DNA from: an uncultured Lachnospiraceae bacterium | GTDB lineage: Bacteria; Bacillota; Clostridia; Lachnospirales; Lachnospiraceae | DNA: 64,000 nt | Assembly: GCA_910589265.1 (NCBI GenBank) | Contig: CAJUTQ010000100.1 | Span: forward strand, 1-64,000 | Reading direction: 5' to 3' | Shown: piece after piece, positions 8,167 to 16,917 of the stretch | How positions within the stretch are numbered: position 1 is the stretch's first letter | How the letters are laid out: each line of letters starts with the position of its first letter | Program-made: the position numbers and the translations under genes | The notes under the pieces: model-generated | Told to the model about the DNA's origin: nothing | Databases searched by the model: none | The model's input: only the letters and a program-made list of their open reading frames with translations

Positions 8167-11034
8167 TTAATCTCCAGCAATACTGCTGTAAGGAAGACTT
8201 GCCTTTCCTGTAATCAGTTTATCTTCGCTGACTTCCTGAAAATAATATTGAAATATGTCTCTTGTCAGCTCAGCTGCATTAGAAGATGAATATCCATTGG
8301 CTATTCTTGCAGCTACTGCAATTTGAGGATTATCATAAGGGCCATATCCTACAAACAAACCATGATTCCCCCGAACTTTGCTTTCTTCAGCGGTCCCTGT
8401 TTTACCAGCCACTGCAGTGTTTAAAGAAGTAAAGGTTTTGGAATCCATAATCATTCCCCTCATGCCTTCATGTACGGCATCCCAAATAGAAGGATTCAGC
8501 TCAATTTTGTTTCGAATTTTGGGGCTGTAATCTTCTATGACGTTGCCATTGGAATCTGTTAGTTTATCTAACAGACTTAAATTATATACCGTTCCACTAT
8601 TAGCTACTGCGTTAATATATCTGGCCAGAGAAACGGTTGTAAAGTTATGATTGCTTTGTCCAATGGTAGATAAAATAGATACTTCTGTAGAAAGTGTGGA
8701 TTTAGACTCCTCAATTTCAATACCAGAATAATCCCCAAGTCCAAACATTTCTGCATACTTTGCCAGTCTTCCAAGGCCTAAGTCGCTATCATATTTGCCT
8801 GTGACATCTGTACTTAAACGATAGCCTAACTCATAAAAAAAGTAATTGCAGGATTTTTGGATTGCTTTAGATAGATCAAGGGCTCCATGACGACCTGGAG
8901 CAATCCAACATTTAGGGGCAGGAGAAACTTTATCATATTCTCCCTCACAACTAATGGCTTCCCCTAAAGAAATAACTCCTTCTTCCAATCCAGCAATGGA
9001 ACTAACAATTTTAAAGGTAGATCCTGGAGCTGTTCTCTGTTGTGTTGCATAATTATAAAGAGGATTGGACAAGTCCGTTCTTAAGGAACTAAAATACTCT
9101 GCATCTGCATTGTTTGCCATTCGATTGTTATCATAACTTGGATAAGAAACACAGGCTAAAATTTCTCCTGTCTTTGCATCCGTTACAACGCAAGAACCAG
9201 TACAAGGATCTAAGGCAAGTTGGGCAGGAGTGATTTCTAAATTTTGGATTTTACTACGAATAAAAGAATAAGGTGAAAGGGAACCAGACTCTAATTGGGC
9301 AATGGCCTCTTCATCATATTCCAAAATGTTTTGTTCAAAAAGTAAAAGGCAAATTTCTCTTCCTGATAACTGGTTGTTCTTGATCATATATTGGTATAAA
9401 TATTTGGAAAAAGCAGCATCTGTACGCAAATATTGTAAAATAAATTGCACAAGTTGATTATATACTTCTGACGAATCAGAGTATTTCTCTTCCAATTGAA
9501 ACTTTGTTATATCAATCCAGTTCATTTTAATAGAATATTCTAAATATTCTTTTAGCCCAATAGTCTCCTCTCTCCAAGAATTATAAACAGGATCCGTTGT
9601 GTCAATTTCACTTCTCATAAGAATGCCCAAAGAATCCGAGGCCAGCATAGAGCGGGAAGCAATATAGCTTTCATAAACTTGCATTTCTTTAGATAGTTCT
9701 TTATAAGGAGTATTCGTTGTCAATAGTTCTGCTTCTAACTGTGATAAAACACTTTCCTGTTTAGATAAAAAACTTTGGTACACTTGTTTTTCATAAGTCT
9801 TTGCATCCTCCTCCTCAAAATGGCTAATTTTTAGTACACTGTTCTTTATAAGAGCAAAATAAACATCATCAATCGGTATTTTTATTCTACTGGCTGAACC
9901 TGATGTAGGATCATATTCTTTAATATTTTCAATGTGATCTAAAAGAACTCCGGCCAGCTTTTGTTCTAACAAATTGTAACTTGCTTTTTGTAAATTTTTA
10001 TCAATTGTCAAATAAAGGTCATTCCCTGCTGAGGGCTCCTCCCCAGCTAAAGTATCCACAATTTTCCCTACATTGTCTACAAATATAGTGACAAAGCCTT
10101 TTTTTCCTTGCAGTTTTGTTTCCATTACCTTCTCAATGCCTGCTTTTCCTACCATATCTGTCAATCGGTAGTCTTCTCTCTCTAAAAGCAATGCATCCAG
10201 CTCCTCTTGGGAGACCTTTCCTGTATAGCCAAGTATATGGGAGAAATACTTGCTGTCCACATAATAACGAAGTGTATCATTCGATATATCCGCCCCTTGA
10301 AGCTCTGTTTTATTTTCTTCTATAATAGCAACGGTTTCTTCACTTACATTTGTGGCAATCGTTGTTGGAATGTATTTTTGGAAAGCGTTTAGACTCATAG
10401 CATATCGGATAGTTACCAGCTTAAGCTGCTCCTCTTTCGTATAAGGCTTTCCAATCTGGAAATTTTTACGGTTTTCTGGATCTTCATAGGTGCCAATTCC
10501 AAATTTTTTTTCACCACATAAAAATTCCATTACTTGATCTGGAGTGGCATTTTTTTCCTCTTCCTCTAGCTCTTCAATCGTTCGATAACCATAGATGTCT
10601 GCAAGAAAACGCAGCTTTGATGTTCCTTCTACTGCAAAGGCAAATTCCCCATTTTCCAATACAATATTGAAGTCGTGGATAACGCTGTCATGATTATCTT
10701 CAATAATTTTTATCAGTCTGTAAATCGTGTCGTTCATCTTCGCATTTTTTGTGTTCGAGGAATCATAATTGTCTTCCATTGTGACAGAAGGAGCTAATTC
10801 ATTGTAAGCTAAAAGCTCGCCATTTCTATCATATATATTTCCTCTTGTGCTGGGAAGTATTTTTTCCTTTGTAATTTTTAGTTCAAAACCATCCAGATAC
10901 TCTTCTCCTTTTATAATTTGTAGATAAAATAACCTTTGAATTAGAATAATAGGAAGAATAATAAAGATAATAAACAATACGAATAGACGAGATTTAACGA
11001 CTGATAGAATCATTTCTTTCAAATCTTCAAACAA
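8167..11034 (-). CDS. mrdA: Penicillin-binding protein 2 (class B transpeptidase)
   Basis: This is the monofunctional transpeptidase partner of RodA in lateral wall growth. One N-terminal transmembrane helix (about residues 15-38) is followed by the PBP dimerisation region with STRGNIYDRNGELLAYNE. The transpeptidase domain has the catalytic STFK (about residue 675, in TAPGSTFKI), SCN in QKSCNYFFYELG, and KTG in AVAGKTGTAEESK near residue 875. At 955 residues it is long for the family because of an extended, Glu/Lys/Leu-rich insertion (roughly 370-590). The probable start is a TTG at 11034, overlapping the end of mreD by eight bases; an ATG seven codons further in is an alternative. The mreD-PBP2-min order supports its role. 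Confidence 0.94.
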   Translation of the reverse strand: MFEDLKEMILSVVKSRLFVLFIIFIILPIILIQRLFYLQIIKGEEYLDGFELKITKEKILPSTRGNIYDRNGELLAYNELAPSVTMEDNYDSSNTKNAKMNDTIYRLIKIIEDNHDSVIHDFNIVLENGEFAFAVEGTSKLRFLADIYGYRTIEELEEEEKNATPDQVMEFLCGEKKFGIGTYEDPENRKNFQIGKPYTKEEQLKLVTIRYAMSLNAFQKYIPTTIATNVSEETVAIIEENKTELQGADISNDTLRYYVDSKYFSHILGYTGKVSQEELDALLLEREDYRLTDMVGKAGIEKVMETKLQGKKGFVTIFVDNVGKIVDTLAGEEPSAGNDLYLTIDKNLQKASYNLLEQKLAGVLLDHIENIKEYDPTSGSASRIKIPIDDVYFALIKNSVLKISHFEEEDAKTYEKQVYQSFLSKQESVLSQLEAELLTTNTPYKELSKEMQVYESYIASRSMLASDSLGILMRSEIDTTDPVYNSWREETIGLKEYLEYSIKMNWIDITKFQLEEKYSDSSEVYNQLVQFILQYLRTDAAFSKYLYQYMIKNNQLSGREICLLLFEQNILEYDEEAIAQLESGSLSPYSFIRSKIQNLEITPAQLALDPCTGSCVVTDAKTGEILACVSYPSYDNNRMANNADAEYFSSLRTDLSNPLYNYATQQRTAPGSTFKIVSSIAGLEEGVISLGEAISCEGEYDKVSPAPKCWIAPGRHGALDLSKAIQKSCNYFFYELGYRLSTDVTGKYDSDLGLGRLAKYAEMFGLGDYSGIEIEESKSTLSTEVSILSTIGQSNHNFTTVSLARYINAVANSGTVYNLSLLDKLTDSNGNVIEDYSPKIRNKIELNPSIWDAVHEGMRGMIMDSKTFTSLNTAVAGKTGTAEESKVRGNHGLFVGYGPYDNPQIAVAARIANGYSSSNAAELTRDIFQYYFQEVSEDKLITGKASLPYSSIAGD

Positions 11035-11545
11035 ACTTGCTCTCTCTCCTTTTCTCTCTTTGCTCTAGCTTTCCATTTATCCATAAAATAAGCCGATAAA
11101 AAATTAAGGTGACAAAAACGGTATATATAACCTCTGGCAGCATAATATGCATGAAATAATATGGAAAATCCAGCCTTCTTCTCAATAAAAACAGAAAAAT
11201 ATAAGACACAAAGCTAAACAAAAAGTCGCTGACTGTAATCCATACCATAGGAAGTTTAATATCCTCTCTATAAAATATTTTATGGAAAAACCCATTGGCA
11301 TACCCAATATACATGTAGAGAAATGCATAAAAACATAGCAAGTCACTATAAAAAATATCAATGAACAAGCCGCATAAAAATCCAACAATCAGTCCTTCTT
11401 TTCTGCCTCTCATAAACCCAAAAGAGGATGTGACAACGAGAAGAAGATTCGGTGAAATTCCCCCTAAAGCCAGCCATTGGAAAAAAGTGCATTGGAGCAG
11501 GAAGCTTATCAATATAATGAGAAAAACCACAATTTTCCTTGCCAA
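11027..11545 (-). CDS. mreD: Rod shape-determining membrane protein MreD
   Basis: This is an integral membrane protein of 172 residues with about five or six predicted helices, such as VVFLIILISFLLQCTFFQWL at the N-terminus. Sequence conservation in MreD is low. The identification rests on the helix pattern, the motif GGISPNLLLVVTSSFGFMRGR, which matches the family (PDLLLI-type region followed by GxxxG), and the position between mreC and PBP2. The start is TTG at 11545, following GGAGGAGATAGA. It works with MreC to link MreB filaments to the wall synthesis enzymes. Confidence 0.9.
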   Translation of the reverse strand: MARKIVVFLIILISFLLQCTFFQWLALGGISPNLLLVVTSSFGFMRGRKEGLIVGFLCGLFIDIFYSDLLCFYAFLYMYIGYANGFFHKIFYREDIKLPMVWITVSDFLFSFVSYIFLFLLRRRLDFPYYFMHIMLPEVIYTVFVTLIFYRLILWINGKLEQREKRRESKFV

Positions 11546-11572
11546 TCTATCTCCTCCATTCTTTCTCTGAGA

Positions 11573-12427
11573 TTATTTTAAATCTAAAATTACAAGAACT
11601 TCTTGTAAATGATTAAAATCTACTGCAGGAGTCAAGTACCCAGAGCTTGTCAAATTATTAGAATCTTTATGAATTTCACTTACATATCCAATTAATATAC
11701 CTGGCAAATATTTATCACTGATATTGGAAGTAACAATTTTCTCCCCTTCTTTCACTGCATCCTCCTCATCCATGAGTTGTCCAAATTCTATATATCCATC
11801 ATTTAATAATTCCAGATTTCCAGATACTATCATGCGATCAGAAGTAGCTAAGGCCATAGCGCTTACTTTACTGGAATCGTCTATAATAGAACGGACAGTA
11901 GCCCAGTTGGGCCCAACTTGAATAATACGTCCTACAAGTCCACTCCCTGCCATAACGTTCATATCTATGTCAATTCCATCTTCACTTCCTTTGTCAATCA
12001 TAAAGACACTAAACCAATTACCTGGATCTTTGCCAATGACCCTTGCCCCTATTTTTTCGTAGGAGGAATACTTCTTGTCCAACTCGTATAATTCTCTAAG
12101 ACGGTTTAATTCATATTTGTCCTGCTGTAATTCATTATTTTCAATGGTCAACTCATCAATTCTAGCTTGAAGTTCTTCGTTTTGTTTGGACAATTCATTT
12201 CTGTCTTTCATTTTATCTGAGCGGATGGTAAACCATGTCCCAACTTTACTAATTCCCCTTTGGAAAGGTACAACAACATAACTTCCCACTGTCTCCATGG
12301 GTCCTGTAAGCCAATCCGTTGTAAATGTGATAAGCATGACTCCTATACAAAGAAGGGTCATCAAAAGCAGGACATATTTACTGGGCAAAGTAAAATACGG
12401 TTTTCTTTTTACTCTGACTTTTGCCAT
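11573..12427 (-). CDS. mreC: Rod shape-determining protein MreC
   Basis: MreC is anchored by one N-terminal helix (about residues 17-36) and has a coiled coil (about 70-112, rich in Glu, Asn, Gln and Leu), followed by the extracellular beta-barrel domain with GARVIGKDPGNWFSVFMIDKG, GLVGRIIQVGPNWATVRSI and YLPGILIGYVSEI. These are family hallmarks. Outside the membrane it activates PBP2. Length is 284 residues. The ATG follows AAAGGAAAAGAATT. The gene is 12 bases downstream of mreB. Confidence 0.94.
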   Translation of the reverse strand: MAKVRVKRKPYFTLPSKYVLLLMTLLCIGVMLITFTTDWLTGPMETVGSYVVVPFQRGISKVGTWFTIRSDKMKDRNELSKQNEELQARIDELTIENNELQQDKYELNRLRELYELDKKYSSYEKIGARVIGKDPGNWFSVFMIDKGSEDGIDIDMNVMAGSGLVGRIIQVGPNWATVRSIIDDSSKVSAMALATSDRMIVSGNLELLNDGYIEFGQLMDEEDAVKEGEKIVTSNISDKYLPGILIGYVSEIHKDSNNLTSSGYLTPAVDFNHLQEVLVILDLK

Positions 12428-12439
12428 AATTCTTTTCCT

Positions 12440-13450
12440 TTAGTTAGACATTCCCTGCATTGCATATGCGACGGAACGGAATTTTTCATCTCCAATCACT
12501 TTCGCCAAACCGCTTGCCACACTTTCCGCAGGATTTTCTGATAAGTTTACTCTTAGGCCAGTTCCTTTGCTAATGAGCTCATCCAAGTGGTTTGTCTGAG
12601 CTGAGCCACCTGTTAAATAAACCCCTTGCCGGTAAATATCCGCAGCAAGCTCTGGAGGGGTTCTCTCCAAAATTACTTTAATATTATCAATAATAATATC
12701 AAAATGTTCTCTTAGAGCATGATCAACTAAATTGGTTGGAATTTCCCTTTCTACAGGCAGACCAGTAATGATATCCCTGCCATAAACAACAGAACCTCTT
12801 TCCTCTGTTTCCAGTTCCTTTAAATTGACTTTCACTTTCTCTGCTGTCTTTCCTCCAATAATGAGATTGTATTCTTTGCGAATGACATTTTTAATAGACT
12901 CATCAAACTTCCTTCCTCCAATTTTAATGAGCTTGCTTAAGACAATGCCTCCTAAAGAAAGGATAGATATTTCTGTTGTGTCAAATCCTATATTTACTAC
13001 AAGGACTCCCTGAGCATTTTTTACATCAATGTCCAGACCTAATCCATCTGCAATGGCTTTTTCCACAACCATGATTTTTTTTGCCTTAACATTGGAACCT
13101 TTTACCAGATCAGAAAAAGCTCTCTTTTCCACCTCCGTCACATCCGTGGGCACTGCAATATAGTAGTCAGCTCCCTTGGCATTTCCTTTCGAAAGTTCGT
13201 TAATAAAACATTTTAAAAGTGTCTGCATATTTTTAATATCTGCAATCACTCCGTTATTCACTGGATAGGTAATGTGAATATTGCTTGGCGCCTTCTCATA
13301 CATCTCAAAGGCATCATCTCCATATGCAAACAATACATTTTTATTTTCGATAGCAATCATATTTTTCTCATTAAGAATCGAATTGTCCGCCCTGTTGTAA
13401 ATTTTAATATTTCCAGTACCTAAGTCGATACCAAATGCGCTGTTAGCCAA
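12440..13450 (-). CDS. mreB: MreB-like actin homologue, divergent in nucleotide-binding motifs
   Basis: This actin-like cytoskeletal protein guides lateral wall synthesis. It is about 336 residues and has the phosphate-1 motif as FGIDLGTGNIKIYNR, TVE-type helices, RTPPELAADIYRQGVYLTGG, and family features throughout. It departs from canonical MreB: phosphate-2 reads VNIGFDTTEISIL instead of DIGGGTTE, the EEPMAAAIG block reads EKAIADGLG, and LTGGG reads LTGGSA. The start is best placed at a TTG (13450), eight bases after AAGGGG, giving MANSAFGIDLG. A TTG three codons upstream is too close to that SD. It heads mreBCD, downstream of radC. No second mreB is seen in the window. Confidence 0.88.
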   Translation of the reverse strand: MANSAFGIDLGTGNIKIYNRADNSILNEKNMIAIENKNVLFAYGDDAFEMYEKAPSNIHITYPVNNGVIADIKNMQTLLKCFINELSKGNAKGADYYIAVPTDVTEVEKRAFSDLVKGSNVKAKKIMVVEKAIADGLGLDIDVKNAQGVLVVNIGFDTTEISILSLGGIVLSKLIKIGGRKFDESIKNVIRKEYNLIIGGKTAEKVKVNLKELETEERGSVVYGRDIITGLPVEREIPTNLVDHALREHFDIIIDNIKVILERTPPELAADIYRQGVYLTGGSAQTNHLDELISKGTGLRVNLSENPAESVASGLAKVIGDEKFRSVAYAMQGMSN

Positions 13451-13469
13451 ACAAGCCAACCCCTTTCTC

Positions 13470-14165
13470 TTAAAATAGTCCCATTTCTTTTAAACTTACG
13501 TATTTGTGATCTCCAATAATAATATGATCTAAAAGAGGAATATCCAAAATCTCCCCTGTTGTTTTCACCCTCTTTGTTGTTGATATATCCTGACTGCTTG
13601 GCGTTGGATCACCGCTTGGATGGTTATGAAGCAAAATAACATAGACAGCTCCTGCCTTCATTGCTTCTCGAAACATCTCTCTTGGAGAAACTAAAGATGC
13701 CTTTACGGTTCCTTTTGAAAGAAGGAAATCTCCTGCAAACCGGTTTTTTCCGTCTAACATAACGACCACTGCCTGCTCGTATTCTAAATTTCTCATTGAT
13801 TCCATGTAATAAGAAGCCACATGTTCTGGAGAATTCATAGGAGTTCCTGTTTTTTTAACAGCTCTTGCCATGCGAATGGACAATTCAGCAATACAAAGAA
13901 GCTGAACCGCCTTTACTTTACCAATACCATGAATTTTTATTAAATCATGAAAGGCAAGATGATGTAGTCCTAGAATCCCCTCTTCCTTTTTCAGTAAATT
14001 TAAAATCTGACATGCCAAATCCGTGGAGCGCTGGCCCCTAACGCCAGTACGTAAGATGACAGCTAACAGCTCTGCATCTGATAATCTTGATGCTCCTAAA
14101 CGCTCACACTTCTCATAAGGTCTTTCATCTTCAGGCAAATCTTTTACAGTTAAATAATGCTTCAT
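13470..14165 (-). CDS. radC: RadC family JAB-domain protein
   Basis: The 231-residue protein has an N-terminal helix-hairpin-helix region (KIHGIGKVKAVQLL, about residues 75-90) and a C-terminal JAB/MPN metalloprotease-like domain with HNHPSGDPTPSSQD, which carries the expected His, His, Ser and Asp of the JAMM motif. The biochemical role of RadC is unsettled; the original repair link was withdrawn. Its position directly upstream of mreB is conserved across Firmicutes and proteobacteria. The ATG follows AGGGGG. The stop is 19 bases before the mreB start. Confidence 0.94.
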   Translation of the reverse strand: MKHYLTVKDLPEDERPYEKCERLGASRLSDAELLAVILRTGVRGQRSTDLACQILNLLKKEEGILGLHHLAFHDLIKIHGIGKVKAVQLLCIAELSIRMARAVKKTGTPMNSPEHVASYYMESMRNLEYEQAVVVMLDGKNRFAGDFLLSKGTVKASLVSPREMFREAMKAGAVYVILLHNHPSGDPTPSSQDISTTKRVKTTGEILDIPLLDHIIIGDHKYVSLKEMGLF

Positions 14166-14235
14166 ATAGTATTCCCCCTAAATTTAATATTTTCTCTCCA
14201 GACATATCAAATATGGGAAAATTTACAAAATTTTT

Positions 14236-14496
14236 TTAAAGAAACCGATAAATGATGAGGGCTAGGAGTATTCCAAGAATACTTGCAATGGTAATACGAA
14301 TGCTTAAGCCAAAAGATAAAATGAAAATTCCTAAATTCAATACAATAGGACTCTCAAATCCAAAGCTCTGCCCAAATCCCAGCCAATAGAAACCTTTGCT
14401 TCCCGAAGCAAGCTGGCCAATAAAACCGCCTAGGACGATTCCAGCCAATATTAATAAAAAACAGGCCCAATTATTTTTTCCAGCTGTCCTTCTCAT
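14236..14496 (-). CDS. DUF4321 family small membrane protein
   Basis: This 86-residue protein has a helix at about 8-29 (ACFLLILAGIVLGGFIGQLA) and one at about 53-84. Its NNWACFLLILAGIVLGGFIG start and the central FGFESPIVLNLGIFILSFGL match DUF4321, a family of unknown function found next to radC and mreB in Clostridia. The ATG follows a GGAGG at about seven bases. The 170 bases upstream hold no recognisable gene, so it may have its own promoter. Confidence 0.82.
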   Translation of the reverse strand: MRRTAGKNNWACFLLILAGIVLGGFIGQLASGSKGFYWLGFGQSFGFESPIVLNLGIFILSFGLSIRITIASILGILLALIIYRFL

Positions 14497-14664
14497 TCAA
14501 AACCTCCATAAAAATGTTTCCTAAATCATAAAATGCCGTAGAATCCTTTACATAAATATAAGGATTGCAAACATATGAATTGGGAAGCATAAATATTAAA
14601 TATATTAACACAAATTCTAATTTATGTATATAAATTTCCAATATTTTTATGTAGACAAGGTTTG

Positions 14665-15939
14665 CTAAAAAGTAAGTATTTTTGCATCCACTAATTTTTG
14701 CAGAGACATTAATATACCAAATTTTCCATGCTGCCATGTAAGAGCCCCCTGAAAATAAACGGTATACGGAGGCCTAATAGGTGCATCCGCACTTAATTCT
14801 ATGGACGCCCCAGAAATAAATGTTCCCGCCGCCATAATGACATCATTGTCATATCCAGGCATAGCCCAAGGTTCTGGGGTTACAAAGCTGTCAATGGGAG
14901 ATGCTGACTGAATTCCTCTGCAAAATGCAAGGACAGCTTCTTTTTTTCCTAACTCCACAGACTGAATAATATCATGACGGCTTTCTGTTCCACTAGGCTC
15001 CACACGAAATCCTAATTTTTCATAAAGATTCGCTGCAAAAATAGCTGTTTTTAGAGCTCCTGCCACTACTATTGGAGCAAAAAATAATCCTTGGTAAAAG
15101 GAAGGAAGAACAGACAAAGAGGCCCCCACTTCTTTCCCAAGTCCTGGACTAATTAAACGACAGGCAGAATTCTCTATATATTCCTTTTTTCCTACAATAT
15201 ATCCTCCTATAGGGGCAAGCCCTCCTCCAGGATTTTTAATGAGAGAGCCTACTACTAAGTCCGCTCCTGCACGAAGTGGTTCTTCTTTTTCTACAAACTC
15301 TCCATAGCAATTATCTACAAGACAGATCAAGTCCTCCTTTATTGATTTCATAAATTGAATTAAATCCCGAATTCTATTCACCGACAAAGTAGGCCTTGAC
15401 TGATATCCTTTTGAGCGTTGAATAAGAGCTATCTTTGTTTTCTCATGAATGGATTCCTTAATTTTTTCATAATCAAAGCTTCCATCTTTTAAAAGCTCTA
15501 CTTGGCGATAAGTAACCCCATACTCTGCTAGAGACCCCCTTGAAGGACGTATTCCAATAATTTCTTCCAGTGTGTCATATGGTTTTCCTACAGGTGAAAA
15601 GAGTTCGTCCCCAGGTCTTAAATTTCCAGACAATGCTGTAGACAAAGCATGGGTTCCACATGTGATTTGAGGACGGACAAGGGCATCTTCCCCTCCAAAT
15701 AAAGAAGCATAAACCTTTTCCAACGTATCCCTTCCAAGATCATGGTACCCATAGCCAGTACTTCCATAAAGACAAGCCTCACTCACTTTATTTTCCTGCA
15801 TTGCCTTTAATACTTTTAATTGATTGTATTCAGATATAGTATCTATTTGATCAAATCTTTCCCTTAATCCTTCCCAAACTTGGCAGCCAAACTCATACAC
15901 CTTTTTTTCAATGCCCATGAAACGATATAAATCCATCAT
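14665..15939 (-). CDS. YnbB-type PLP-dependent lyase (aluminum resistance/methionine gamma-lyase-like family)
   Basis: This protein belongs to the fold-type I PLP enzymes of the family often named aluminum resistance protein. The substrate is not established. The PLP lysine is in VVGSLIKNPGGGLAPIGGY (Lys near residue 237), and the PLP-contacting aspartate is in LVDNCYGEF. The N-terminal SEACLYGSTGYGYHDLGRD and RPQITCGTHALSTALSGNL are typical of the family. Length is 424 residues. The start ATGATG overlaps the stop of miaA, so translational coupling is likely. The miaA-ynbB-(hfq or glnR) neighbourhood is common in Firmicutes. Confidence 0.88.
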   Translation of the reverse strand: MMDLYRFMGIEKKVYEFGCQVWEGLRERFDQIDTISEYNQLKVLKAMQENKVSEACLYGSTGYGYHDLGRDTLEKVYASLFGGEDALVRPQITCGTHALSTALSGNLRPGDELFSPVGKPYDTLEEIIGIRPSRGSLAEYGVTYRQVELLKDGSFDYEKIKESIHEKTKIALIQRSKGYQSRPTLSVNRIRDLIQFMKSIKEDLICLVDNCYGEFVEKEEPLRAGADLVVGSLIKNPGGGLAPIGGYIVGKKEYIENSACRLISPGLGKEVGASLSVLPSFYQGLFFAPIVVAGALKTAIFAANLYEKLGFRVEPSGTESRHDIIQSVELGKKEAVLAFCRGIQSASPIDSFVTPEPWAMPGYDNDVIMAAGTFISGASIELSADAPIRPPYTVYFQGALTWQHGKFGILMSLQKLVDAKILTF

Positions 15940-16904
15940 TAGATTTTTTCCTTTCCAACTAAATCAATATGTTTCTCTTTTAATATTCCTGTCATATAGT
16001 CTAAGATTGCTTTCTGATCATAGTGAAATTGTTCCTTATTGACCCAGACGATTTCTTTCTCTCTTCGAAACCAAGTAAGCTGTCGTTTCGCAAAATGTCT
16101 TGTATTCCTTTTCAGAAAGGTTACTGCCTGTTCTAACTCCCACTGCCCTTCCAAATATTGAAATATCTCCTTGTAACCTAATCCTTGCATGGAAACCATA
16201 TGGCTAAGACATCCTTCCTCCTTTAACTTTTTTACTTCATCTACAAAACCTTCCTCTATCATAAGGTCCACCCGCTGGTTAATTCTCTCATACAGTTCCT
16301 CTCTTGGCATATTGAGAACAAAATATACAGCTTCATAGGGAGAGGTTTTTAAAGCTTCCTGTTCATTATGTTCTGCAATAGGCTGTCCTGTCTGGTGAAA
16401 GTATTCCAATGCCCGAATCACCCTTTTTATGTTATGGGGATGGATTTTTTTTCCTGACTTTGGATCTTTTTCCATAAGTATTCCATGCAAATACTCTTCT
16501 CCCTTTTCTTTTGCTGCTTGTTCTAATTGGGAGCGAAAAAGATTATCTGTCTTATTTTCTTTAAAATCTATGTCATAGAGAACCGATTGAATGTAAAATC
16601 CCGTTCCTCCTACTATCATTGGAATCTTTCCCTTTGCATATATTTCATTTATATATTGTTTTGCAAATTGTTGAAAAAGCACAACATGAAAGTTTTCTTT
16701 GGGAGAAAGTTTATCTATTAAATAATGGGGAATACCACCCATGTCTTCCTTTTTTATTTTCGCTGTTCCAATGTTCATTCCTTTGTAGACCTGCATAGAA
16801 TCCGCTGAAATAATTTCTCCCCCATGGCGTTTTGCCAGTTGAATAGAAAGCTCTGTTTTGCCCACGGCAGTGGGGCCTGCCAGTATGATCAAAGGTTTCT
16901 TCAA
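15939..16904 (-). CDS. miaA: tRNA dimethylallyltransferase
   Basis: MiaA transfers the dimethylallyl group from DMAPP to N6 of A37 in tRNAs that read codons starting with U. The P-loop GPTAVGKTELSIQLA is at residues 10-24. DSMQVYKGMNIGTAK and the conserved catalytic threonine in PMIVGGTGFYIQ are present, as are HPHNIKRVIRALE and the C-terminal NTRHFAKRQLTWFRR. Length is 321 residues, as usual. The start is TTG at 16904, six bases after GGGAGGGG. It follows mutL by 13 bases. Its product is the substrate of MiaB, which is also encoded in this window. Confidence 0.96.
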   Translation of the reverse strand: MKKPLIILAGPTAVGKTELSIQLAKRHGGEIISADSMQVYKGMNIGTAKIKKEDMGGIPHYLIDKLSPKENFHVVLFQQFAKQYINEIYAKGKIPMIVGGTGFYIQSVLYDIDFKENKTDNLFRSQLEQAAKEKGEEYLHGILMEKDPKSGKKIHPHNIKRVIRALEYFHQTGQPIAEHNEQEALKTSPYEAVYFVLNMPREELYERINQRVDLMIEEGFVDEVKKLKEEGCLSHMVSMQGLGYKEIFQYLEGQWELEQAVTFLKRNTRHFAKRQLTWFRREKEIVWVNKEQFHYDQKAILDYMTGILKEKHIDLVGKEKI

Positions 16905-16917
16905 TATAAGCCCCTCC

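Noticed and set aside
14471..14737. 88-codon minus-strand frame overlapping the DUF4321 and PLP lyase genes
   Set aside because: It overlaps both neighbours in another frame and shows no protein features. The gap between them is probably a leader region.
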